This document shows, piece by piece, positions 37,001-47,498 of a DNA stretch of 64,000 nucleotides. Position 1 is the first letter of the stretch. Each line of letters opens with the position of its first letter. Location: NCBI GenBank assembly GCA_009823395.1, contig CM020510.1, positions 17,588,273 through 17,652,272 on the forward strand, in the 5' to 3' direction. Under the pieces are notes generated by a model that was given only the letters and a program-made list of their open reading frames with translations, was not told where the DNA came from and did no database searches. The DNA is from Thamnaconus septentrionalis. Its lineage: Eukaryota > Chordata > Actinopteri > Tetraodontiformes > Monacanthidae. Both the position numbers and the translations under genes were made by a program.

Positions 37001-40000
37001 CTAATGTGCAGCTAACACAACAAAGTATCTGTGAGAGAGACATTTCACTGTCATAAAACAAAGGACATCATCGCGCGGCACATTCACCGTCAGTACCAAG
37101 AAGAAATTTCCCTCTGCTGTGTGAGCTTCAAAGACGGCCTTGCCTTCTTCCTCATTTTGACATGGACACACTGTAGTCGGGATTGTTTGCCCATCATTCC
37201 TCGCTTGCCCCCTCCAGTGTTTTGCCGTTTTTTTTGGATCGTGATTGCCGCCGCTCCAGATGTCTGTTGGGGCGGATTTTAACCAACCGAGCGCCAGTCA
37301 CCAGTCGGTCATTAGCATCCTGGCTTATTATATTTTCCCTTTCCCAGCTGTTGCTCTCTGCATCCGAGGGGCAAACAAAATACACAAATTGGCAGTTTTC
37401 TATGAAAGCCTCGGCAAAGCCTCCGCCATCTCTGGACATTGCTTGGCTGACACTGTGTGGTCGTTATTGTATTGACTCCGAGTTGACGGGCTTGACATGA
37501 CTTTGCATAAACGGTTGCCTTTATTTTCTGGAAGGCATCACTTGCTCCACAGTGGGAGGTTTTTGAGAGATTACCAGCCTCTGTCTGCCAAGCGACTGCC
37601 TTCCATCTCACTGGGGAAGCGAAGGCGAACAGTGACGTTTTCGCAAAGGCCTGCGTTTGCAAACAACAATCTTGTTTTTGATGTCGCGGTGCACGGTGAT
37701 GCAACTCGTTATAAACCTTTGTAATTGCCAAGTTAAGCGGGACGAGTCTTGCATTCTTTTGTGTCACTTCAGCGGTGTGTGTTTGCGTGTGTGTGGTGGT
37801 GGTGGTGGGGGGTGGTGTCTGCTTTGTCGTGTATGTGATGCAACAGTATTGTCACTTTGACGACACTGCGGTGGTATAAATGTCTCGATGTTGTTGTCGA
37901 CGTGCGTCAAACAACATGGATTCCGGGGCCAAAATTAGCTTGCACAAAGTTAGCGTTCCAAAGTTAGCAGTGGAGGATTCACTGTTACCACAGTTACTGT
38001 TAGCTCGTGCACGCCCATCGTCCTCCGCGCACTGCTTTGCTTGCTTATGCACATCTAGTAGCAGAGCAAAATATGCTTGTGAAGCTTTGCATGTATATAA
38101 GAAAAGCTTGGCTGCCCTTTTCTTTATATGCGAGTCATTTATGTACGCGGCGCAATAAATGGCCAACTGTGGCATTTTCACGTCGCACGTCAGCCTTTGC
38201 CTCTCTTGGGCGGATTCCGTTACTGGCTCGAAAGACGCAGGCTCGGCATTGTAATTTTCGTTCACCTTTCACTTCACAAATCTTATTAACTTTCAAGGAC
38301 GGCGAGGTCGTCGCTCGGTTTATTCCGCAGGATGATTCCACGACAGGTGATAATAACGCAAATCACCGCGAGGCCTTGGCGCTTTTGTCTCGGCGGCGGC
38401 GGCGACGCGCGCCCTCTCGCACCCTTGTGGGGATTCTTTAGCGATCTAAATGGGAATCTGACTGGGGGCAAACATGTCAGTGTTTGGCGCGGCCCCTGCA
38501 AACAGACAGGCCGACAGACTGCTTTAATGGGGAGATGAAGGGATAGGGGTTTTAATGGGCGGCGGGAGGGAATAGCAGATTTATTCAAACAGGGCAATAT
38601 TTACCAGCCTGGACAGCGTCAGATTGTGTTTAAATTGGCCCGGCGGCTCCTTCCAGCGTCGTTCCTCTTTGAGGTTTGTCTCGTTTAATTCGGCCTGTTC
38701 ATTACCCGCCCCCCCCTCCTGATTGTGCCAGGAGTTTGATAAAGCCTCCGGCGTAAGTTGCTTCTGCCGAGGGCCTCGCGCGAAGGGCTAAACACGGGCG
38801 ACGGACAGCGGGAGGGCCGCCAGCCAGGAAGTGGTCTGCCGTCTCCGAGAGACTTGGAGGCGCGGCCGTCGTCCCAAAAATCCCGGCGCGGGAGTTACGG
38901 GAATTGTCTCTTGTCTCTCCGTGAAATAATCTCGCTTCTGTGATAAAAGGCTGCGTCGGCACGTTTCGGAGGGGTATGACTCAGCGCTCTCGGCTTTGCC
39001 TCTCTTTCACTTTCGGAGACCTTTAAAATCCCTCCTCTGCCTCTCTGCACTCCCCTCCGCTCCCCCTCCTACCGCCATGGCAGCCAGTCTCCAGAGTGCA
39101 ATAGGAACACGGCTTTATCTGCCTTAATTCGTTTATTCCTTTTTCTTCCCACCCTCCCTTCCTGGCCTGATTCTTATCGTTGGGGGATTGTTTTTTTTGC
39201 GCCAGCCAGCTCGGTAGTTTGAGGTTTTTTTTTCTTTTTTCTTGCCAGTGAGCTGCCTCACGGTTATTTGGCCACTGTACCCACCCGCCGCGGCTTTGTA
39301 CACGCCGATCACACATAGTTTCTTTATCTCTTGTCATCATAACAATGGAGGGGAGGGCGGAGGGACGTGTTAGCCCCGGCACGCCTCGCCTCGCCACCTC
39401 CTCCCCCCCGGCTGTCTGCGCTCTGATCTTCACGGAGACGGGAGCGGAGGGGAGAGAAGCAAGTGAAAGATGGAGAGAATCGAACAGAGGCCAAAGTCTC
39501 GCCGGTGTTTGTCGAGTGGACGGTGGCGAACTAATCCCCTCCCACCTTCTCGCGACAAATCGGAGGGGTGCGACGACCTTAGCGGGCGCCTGTCACGGCT
39601 ACGTGCTGCTGTCTGCCAGGTGTGTGTGTGTGTGTGTGTGTCTGCGAGCGTGCCCTCCCCTTTTCTGTCTGAGATGGAGGATTAAAGCGGTTTAAGGATG
39701 GCACCGCCTCTCATCTGCGTGTCTCAGCGGGGTTGGCCTTATCAGCGATGACGCTGGCGCTCAGAGAGGATGGTGCTGCATTTAAAACTCAGGGAGCACC
39801 GGGACACTCGCACACAGCATCTTTCCCTTTCATTTCGTCACGATGCTTTAAAGTTATGACGTTGATGCGGGGGTATTTCTCACTTCAGAGAGCCGTTTAC
39901 CCAACTCAATTCCGAACGAGCGAAATTTCAAAAGTAGAAGAATTTCACAACTGCTGTACAGCCTGAATGTAAAACTGCGCTGGATTTCTATCTCTCTTTT

Positions 40001-40254
40001 AATCAGAGAGATGTTTTTCTTACCTTTAGGGCAGGAAGATAGAAAGGTAGGGGAAAACATGTTTGATTAAAGGAGAGATATGAAAGCATTTAAAACCAAA
40101 ACATCATGAACACAATTGATGAAAAATGCATTGTTTTCCTCATTAACGCGTCTAACCAGGATGCCAAGTTGAATGTGACAAGAGATTGGAATAAAGAGCA
40201 TCCTGGACGTCTGTCTTCCCCGATGAAAACATATCTGTAACTTCGCTGCGCTGG
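34016..40254 (+). other. arhgap35 intron 1, 34.0-40.3 kb
   Basis: No coding gene. A GT repeat lies at 39620-39641. Repeat-poor, moderately GC-rich stretches at 35.9-36.15 kb and 37.23-37.74 kb carry AT-rich homeodomain or octamer-like words in single-copy sequence and are candidate regulatory elements. Open frames in the area have no recognisable domains. Confidence 0.4.
39620..39641 (+). repeat. (GT)11 microsatellite
   Basis: A pure GT run of 22 bp. Confidence 0.9.
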
Positions 40255-40505
40255 AAGTTCATTGAGTCAAACTCAAGATCGGAAGGTCGCCGGTACGAAT
40301 CCCCAGACTAACAGGAGATTTGGCCACTACTTGTCTCCACCCATGAGCAAGGCTCCCAAGGCCCTGGCTGCCCCCTGGGCACTGCACTGCGGCGGGCCAC
40401 TGCTCCTAGCGGGTATAGTTAAGGTTAACTATGAATCAGGACGGGTTAATTGCAGACATAGTATCCCCCAAAGGGGCAGAGATCAATAAAAACCAGATTA
40501 TTAAA
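40255..40505 (+). mobile_element. tRNA-derived SINE (teleost type)
   Basis: A pol III B-box-like word GGTACGAATCC lies at 40292-40302. It is followed by CTGCCCCCTGGGCACTGCAC (about 40368), CCACTGCTCCTAGCGGGT, and a 3' part ACGGGTTAATTGCAGA ... GATCAATAAA. This order matches the body of the common fish SINE that ends in GGGATCAATAAAGT. The A box is not clear and no target duplication was identified, so it is diverged or 5'-shortened. Confidence 0.65.
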
Positions 40506-41274
40506 TGAAGACCATTAACTCGCTTTGACGCTTTGAAGGGAGGAGGTTGGACTCTCCTCTCAAAGCCTCTTGATGTCAGTATGGTGGACTGAAGAGCCAG
40601 GAAGAAAGCGGGAACGACGGTTCAAAGGGTTCACTGCTCCGTGTTTACAGCTCCCAGGACCGGCTATCAGATACAGTCAGGCGTCGTCGGGATGAAACTG
40701 TGGTCACGGCCCCTTAATTAGCTCCATCAGAATGTCGCAGCGTAAGTGGCCAATTGGGAAACACGGACGCGGGAGGAGGCGGCGGCAGCGCTGTCAGGAG
40801 TCGGATGTCTTTTTAAAAGCAAAACTGCGTGTTCCCGTGTCGGCACGATGTAAACGTCTCCCAAGTACAGCTGTAAATGCACGGTGGTTCCTTCCCGGCC
40901 TCATTAAAACATGTTTCCTCTGCCCGCTTTTAAGAGGCGGTTTGGGACACGTATGACTGTTATTACGTTTTGCCTTTTTTGCGTGTAAATGCGCCCTGGG
41001 CCAGACTTAAAGACCACATATTTGAGCAAAGTCCTTTGTGTGATTAAGCGTGGAGCTCCCCGTGGTGAGGTGCATAGTCGCACCCATCCAGATAATGGTA
41101 GCTGTGTGTTTCAGCAGCCAGTAGTTGCCACATTCTTCGGCCTGCCTCGGTAGAAGAGACGGTGGTTGACCTCTAAGTTCTCAATTTTGGAAGTATGCTA
41201 TTTTGTGGTTCTATTGTATAGATAATTGAAATGTTTTTGTTTTTTTTCCAATTTGCTGTACTTTGCTCCTTTAG
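40506..41274 (+). other. arhgap35 intron 1, 40.5-41.3 kb
   Basis: No gene was seen. The stretch is single-copy in appearance between the SINE and the L1 insertion. Confidence 0.45.
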
Positions 41275-42254
41275 CTACGTTTACTATTTCTTTTTTTTTG
41301 AAATGATCTTTTTATTTAGAAAGGCAAATTTTCATTGCATACATTCAATACAGACTTAGTCGGTCAAAAATATATAGAAAAACAATTACATAATGTTCAG
41401 AGGAATTTGTCCATTTTGCCTATCTGGTTTTTGTTTTTTCCCGGACGATCACTTGTTTTTGTTGAAAACAATAACGATAACAAAACATAACAGAACTGGG
41501 GAGCGCACCACCTCAGAACATCCAAGTATCACAAAAGAAAGGAGGATATATAAAACAAAGCAAAAGCACTTTCATATGAAATCAGATCGAATTGGTTTGA
41601 CGTACTCAGTCCATTTGAACCAGATACTATGAAACTTTTCTTTTTCAACCTTAAGACAATAGGATATCTTTTCCATAACATATATATATCATATACAATG
41701 TCAATCCAGTCATCAATGGTGGGTGGTTCTACTTTCAACCATTTCCTTGTCACAGATTTCTTACTGGCTGCCAATAATATAGTCAGTAGTTTTTTGTCTT
41801 TGGTGTTCCATGTTTTCACAATTAAAAGGGAAGTTTACATTAAATACATTTTTTATATGTTTATGGATCTCCACCCAGTAGTTTCTTATTGTCTTGCAGT
41901 CCCAAAAAACATGAACATGGTGGGCTCCATTAGATCCACAAAGTCTCCAACAAGCGTCTCCACTGCCTTGGTGATGTTTCTGAATGGGTGTAATAAAAAA
42001 TCTAGTGATGTTTTTCCAACAGAATTCCCGCCAAGTATTTGAACCAGTTGAAACCCATTGTAGCTGGCATATTTTCTCCCAGCTCTCCTGCGTTATCTTT
42101 ATCTGTATTTCTTCTTCCCATTTCTTCTTTATGTATTCTGTGTTTCCTTGTTTAGATAGTTTTATGGCATTGTATAATTTGGAGATAATTTTGTTGTTTG
42201 ATCTGGGTTTCATTAATGACAAAATACCTCCATAAACCCTACATTTACTATTTC
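41275..42254 (-). mobile_element. 5'-truncated L1-type LINE, with target-site duplications
   Basis: The element body is 41291-42238 on the minus strand. It encodes the C-terminal part of L1 ORF2: TEYIKKKWEEEIQIKI, WREFCWKNITRFFITP, then a Cys/His knuckle CWRLCGSNGAHHVHVFWDC, then LLAASKKSVTRKW and IDDWIDIVYDIYML. At least two frameshifts break it (about 41.82 kb and about 41.64 kb). The 3' end is an A-tail (T-run 41291-41299 on plus). It is flanked by 16-bp direct repeats, ctacgtttactatttc (41275-41290) and ctacatttactatttc (42239-42254), with one mismatch, as expected from target-primed insertion. It is a dead copy. Confidence 0.9.
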
Positions 42255-44504
42255 AGTTTTTTGACGGTGTCAGAAAAAATTTTAGCGACTCACACTCAAA
42301 GTCCTTGCAGATTACCAAGGACAAAACTTTACCCGGGCCTCTCAGAGGTTCTTATGTCTCCCTCTTTGTGGAAAAAAACCTTGTTCTTGTGTCATGTGTG
42401 TTTTGGCAGCGCCAGTCAGATTTATTTGTGTCGCACATTTCAACAACAATGCAGTCCCTACTTGTTTTGGCGACTAATTTTAGGCGGCTTTGTAAAACAA
42501 ACACAACTGGCGTTCTGGAGTCTCTTATTTTTGTGACCGAGAGCACAGAGGCATTCCTGCTCCAGGCTATCATTGTCTATAAATATCAGATTCGGTAGAA
42601 AAGACAGTTTGTTAATTCTCTCAGCATGAAACTGCTCTGTTTGTGAAAGATCTCGACGTCCTACTGAAACCTGCGCCGGTATTTTTGAGAAAAGTAAATG
42701 GGAGCTTCGTGAAAGACGCTCCTGGAGCAGCCGACCTCCCTCACACGAACGGCTCAGGAGGTAGCGAAGAGCGACAGTGCCAGTCAAAAAAGAAGGAAGG
42801 AGCGATGGAGGGGTGGAACTGGCACGGCTGACCAGCGGAGAAACGGAGCGGCGGGTATGTGAGCGCTCAGGTCGAGGAGGGTTAACGCTGGGATTGCAGC
42901 CAGGACAGCGGCTTTAAAATCCGACCTGGTTCCTTTCCTGTTTCCCGAGACCGGCCGGGAGAGAGAATAGTCTGAGTCTTGCCCCCTCCCACTCCAACCC
43001 CAACCTCCCTGCCTTTTTTCTGAGATGGTCTCTTCCTCTGGGCCTGGCAGGGGAACTGCACATGAAGTCAAAAGAAACTAGCGCAAGAAAAGCGAGGAAA
43101 AAAAACGTACAATGTAACTTTCAGAAAGGAAGATGAGGGCAAGTTCAGCATAAGTCAAGATTGATTTTTTTTCCCTCCTTCCCCTTGGTGCCATCTGTTA
43201 TTGTGGTCTCCCATTGCATTTATTGCATCTGAACAGACGTGCGGTACCGCTGGAAGGTGCAGAGACTCTTGCTACACTTTGCTAACATCGAACAATTGAA
43301 AGTTAACAAGACTTACTTTTAGAGAAGTACTACGTCTCGTTAAAAAAAAAGAAATTTCCCACTCCCACTTTATTCCACTTATAAGAGGTCACTTAGATCA
43401 ATGGTAGAATAATAAACATGGTCACGTTTTGCCTGAGGACCTCCATGAGGTTTGGCTAGAATGGGATTCGTAATGATGGGTGGGAAGCATTCAAATTCCC
43501 AAATTCCTCTTTATTCCTCGTCAACAAAACTTCACTTTCTCCCCCACTATTGCCGTCTCTGTATATGTCAGCTCTTCATCAGAAGTCTTCACTCATTTCC
43601 ATCTGCCACCGTGTGCAGAGGCATTAATGGTGGAATGATGGTCGGAATGAGTAGAGGGGCGGCGACGCTGCATCTGTTTTGTTCTCCCCTTTGTTTCGGG
43701 CAAGTGGCGGACAAAAGGGGGAGCAGTTGTTAATAAAAGCATTCATTTTACATACTTCCGTCTGCATTTATGATATTGGCGGGGAATAAATTGTTCACCC
43801 GCTGGATGGAGCAGATAACGGCGCCGCCTGTCCGTCGTCGGCCTCTCCTCCCATCTCAGTTTTAATTGTACGGGAATCCACTTTACTGTCCCACTTTAGA
43901 TTCCCTCGCAAAATATTTGTCATTTATAAATAGATTCTGTGCAGCCACTGTAGCGTTGACAAGCTGATCCACGCTATTGCCAGTCATTAAGGCAACATAA
44001 AGCAGGTGTGAACAGGTGTGGTCCGGGCTCGGGTCATGTGACCGCAGGGAGACAAACCTTCCCAGTTCGTGTGTCAGTCATGTCAGAACTCCTCAGGACG
44101 ACGCGCTTCACCATTCAAACCTGGTTCTCCAAACTTTGACCGCTTAATGACTCTCAACAGGAATTCATAAGCCATTGCGCCAGAACGTTAATGTTCGGTT
44201 TTGCTTCGCTTTCGCTGCCTCTTTGTCGGTGAATGCCGCCCGTTTCCTCGCTGCTATGTGGACGGCACCGGCTGCGGAGTGAGAACTTGGCCTCGAGCTG
44301 CGACGGCTGATCGGCGGTGCAGAGCGGCTTTTTTTTTTTTTTTTTTTGGAGGCGTAATGGCGCTCCACTAGCTGTCTGGAGACTGATTTAAAATGGATGA
44401 CCAAGCATAACCCCTGTAACCTCTGGACAATCTGCCCCGGAGCCTGTCTGCTTCCTCCACTCGGTGGAGCTGCAGCAGCAGCTTGGTGAAGGCGAGGGAG
44501 TCGA

Positions 44505-44524
44505 GTGTGTGTGTGTGTGTGTGT
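44505..44524 (+). repeat. (GT)10 microsatellite
   Basis: A pure GT run followed by a G-rich tract. Confidence 0.9.
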
Positions 44525-45238
44525 GGGGGGTAGGGGGGGTTTGGGGTGGGTGACGCCCTGCCTGCTTGCCTGCCTGCTTTCAGACTTGCTAAAAGGCGAC
44601 GTTGTCTCCGCGTGTGCACTCTGCAAATCAACTTTATTAATGCTTAATTTTCTCCCCGGCTGCTTAATCTCCGCACCTGAATCTGATTAGGCCCTTTGCC
44701 GCGCACCCGGAAATAAATGGGCGAGATGCAAAGCATGAAATAGTTTAATCTGGCATGGCGTTGCTCCGCCGCGGATCCGCCCCGCCGGCTGAGTTGACAA
44801 TAATGCGAGCGAGGCTCCCGGCGGAAAAATAGACGGAGCGCGGTAGAGGATGAGGCGGTAGGAATGTCACGGAGGGGGGAAAAAAGCCTCTGTTGCCATC
44901 TGTCTTTGTGCCAACGGTAGGTTACTGTGGCAACCGGTAAAAAGTCATTACCTGCAGTTTACACTTTGGCAGGTTCAGGTGTTTCTCAGTTCTGTCATTA
45001 GCTTCCTTTTTTTTCCTCCTCGCCGTGACTCACCCCATCTTTGGCAGCCGTCACCCACTTCATCCAGGGGATTTTCATTGTTTTTCCCCCGTCTGTGTCT
45101 TTAAGTGGCCTTGTGTGTCTCTGCGTGTGCATGGCTGCTGCTATGTCTCTAGATGGTTGGGAGAGGTTGATGGATGACAATTAAAGATGAAAACAACAAG
45201 TGAAAGCAGGAAAATGTCCGCAGCGGATGTTGCTACTT

Positions 45239-45240
<2 letters not shown>

Positions 45241-45281
<41 letters not shown>
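45241..45281 (+). repeat. (TG)20 microsatellite
   Basis: An uninterrupted TG run of about 41 bp. Confidence 0.95.
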
Positions 45282-45283
<2 letters not shown>

Positions 45284-45521
45284 ATGTTAAGGCATGTCCT
45301 GGCAGCAACGGCAGGATGAGGTGCAGGTCGTAAAGTCCGTCCGCCATTAGCCAACCACAAAATGCTGAGCACTTACCAGAAGACGCTCGCGTTAACCACC
45401 TCACCCCCCACCCCACCCCCCCACACCGACGCCAGCGCACTCCGCGTCCTCCAGCCCTCGTCGTCAACGCAAACTTTCCCGAACTTTTCTCAGGTAACGA
45501 TCAAGGTGCTTTCTCGTTGTC

Positions 45522-45541
45522 TCTCTCTCTCTCTCTCTCTC
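45522..45541 (+). repeat. (CT)n microsatellite
   Basis: About ten CT units. Confidence 0.85.
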
Positions 45542-46539
45542 TGCCTGACAACACGTCTGACATGCAGCAGACAATCCGGCGCAGTCCGCTGCATGCGTCG
45601 CCTTCTTCTAAAAATAAACGGCGGATGATAGTTTGTGATTTTTACGAAGTGTGTCCTCGCTGTCCACGCTAGCTACCGTTCGCTTTGATTCAGCGATAAA
45701 CCGTCAGCCGGGCTTGTCTTTGCCGTCTCAACCTTGAAGAATCGACAGAAGTTTTACAAAACTATTGACGCGTCCAGTCGGTGCAAAGTTGCAACGTGTG
45801 ATTTTGTCAGAGCGATAAGTGGACTGCATTGAAGTTTACCAACACGAGCACGGCATTTAGGACACAGCTACTGTTTATTTTTGCCACCTATCATCTGCTC
45901 TGTCGTTGTCCGAAACACAATTTTCCCCCTTTGTCAACAAACAATGGAGACCTTTCTTGTTTCTCTCATCCATTTTGCTCAAAATAAATAGTTTCTCCCT
46001 GTCAGTTGATTAGTTTGTGAGCGCACGCGAGTGGTTGATTTTAGGAGAAGAAGGAGAAAAAAAAGCAATTATACGAATTCGCTTAAGCAAACGGTTGAGC
46101 GAAGGCTTCGCCTCAAGCGTGTTGAAGCAAGTTGGCGGCGCCGCGTCCGAGCTGGACATTTTATTACTTCTGCCTGCTTTATTAGCCTGTCGCAGAGGAG
46201 GGGAGTCGACTTGTAATGCGAGTGGACGTGGCGCCTATCGACTGGCTTGCCTTGCGCTCCCCGCCGGCCGTCGCCACGGCTGTAAGGACACTGCTGCCGA
46301 CGCCCCATTAGCACCTCGGCGGCGGAACACGAGTACGTGACAAGAACAGTCGGACGTGTGGCGACGTCCTCAGGGCCGCCGCCGTACACGCCGGCGGTTG
46401 AGCTTCATGTTGAGCTTCCCGGGAAAGCGTGTAAATAGGTTTGTGTTTTTCTTCTTGGCTCCTCCTTGTCTCTTCTTTTCAGATTTAATTGATCTCCAGC
46501 TCAGCAGCTACTGAAAAAAATAATTATAAAACATTAACA

Positions 46540-46565
46540 AAGAGAGAGAGAGAGAGAGAGAGAGA
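46540..46565 (+). repeat. (GA)n microsatellite
   Basis: About thirteen AG units. Confidence 0.9.
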
Positions 46566-46648
46566 TCAAGGATGTTGCAGGGCATTGGGGATGTGGTGGA
46601 GGAGAACGTGCTGTATGCGCGTCGGGGCATATGGCGGAGGTGTTGGGT

Positions 46649-46655
<7 letters not shown>

Positions 46656-46689
<34 letters not shown>
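46656..46689 (+). repeat. (GT)n microsatellite
   Basis: About seventeen GT units, 90 bp downstream of the GA run. Confidence 0.95.
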
Positions 46690-46691
<2 letters not shown>

Positions 46692-46996
46692 AACGACCAT
46701 CTGTCACCTAGTAACAGTTTGGGTGATCTTTGGATGATGTAAGATCTCCCTGCGGACCTGATTATACACAAAGCCCGCAGGTTACAAGTCCAGATGGAAA
46801 GGCTCAAGCAGCAACATCCACACCAGAAGAGCGCTGATCAGAAGGCAGATTGTTATTAAGAGGCTGTCGCTTAGACGTAGCAATTTTAAAATGCTGCTGC
46901 GGTAATTGCACTCGCGAACCGCCCGCCGTCACCTGACCCTGCAGTTTGTCAACGGAGCTCCATTAGGGATGTGGTAGTTCGTTAGCCACTACTGTC

Positions 46997-47498
46997 GCTG
47001 CGTTTCCATTACAGCTACAATTGCGCAAAATCTAAATATCGCAATAAAAAAACTGGTAACGGAAACGCCTAAATTAAAAAAAAAAACAACTCTTAAATGT
47101 CGCTAAAAGGTTTTGACGCCCTCATGCGGTGGTTTTTCAGACGTATCGATATAGAGGTTGATCTTGGTGTCATGGAAACACTTTTTTCGCATTTACGCGT
47201 CACCGGACGCGGTCACGTGACCAGTTCACTTCAAGTGAAACTGGCGCATTATGTTTGGACGGAGGAGGAGGTGGAATACTTATATAATCAAAGAGAAAAA
47301 TACAAAAACAATTCTTGACAGCAGACTAACGTATGCAAACAAAAGCAAATGTAATTCTCGTAAACTCTCATCCCGCGAGAATTACGGCTCCTGCGCTTCA
47401 CACCATTCAATGGAAACACCGGCAAAACGCAATTGCACTTTGTCGAAATTTTAGAAACATCGCTTTTATTTTGCGAAAAACTGTCATGGAAATGCTGC
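46997..47498. mobile_element. ~500-bp inverted-repeat DNA element with SANT-like ORF remnant
   Basis: The left end GCTGCGTTTCCATTACAG pairs with a right end that reads GCAGCATTTCCATGACAG on the minus strand (15 of 18 identical). Both are followed inward by GCGCAAAA/CGCAAAA. The motif GGAAAC(G/A)C recurs inside (about 47061, 47173, 47411). A plus frame at 47097-47318 ends VWTEEEVEYLYNQREKYK, which looks like helix 1 of the Myb/SANT-like protein carried by Harbinger-group elements. This suggests an internally deleted Harbinger-type copy; the superfamily call is an inference. Confidence 0.6.
47097..47318 (+). pseudogene. SANT-like ORF fragment inside the 47-kb DNA element
   Basis: A 73-residue frame. 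Only the C-terminal stretch VWTEEEVEYLYNQREKYK is domain-like, and the rest of the domain is absent. It is probably a relic of an accessory DNA-binding protein, not a functioning gene. Confidence 0.3.

Larger units (their letters stand above)
42255..46996 (+). other. arhgap35 intron 1, 42.3-47.0 kb
   Basis: No coding gene. The start of a common fish repeat (atttatttgtgtcgcacat, about 42421) may be present as a fragment. Tandem T-box-like half sites lie at 44004-44020. The 44.62-44.88-kb stretch is repeat-poor with TTAAT-type words and resembles a regulatory element. Confidence 0.4.
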
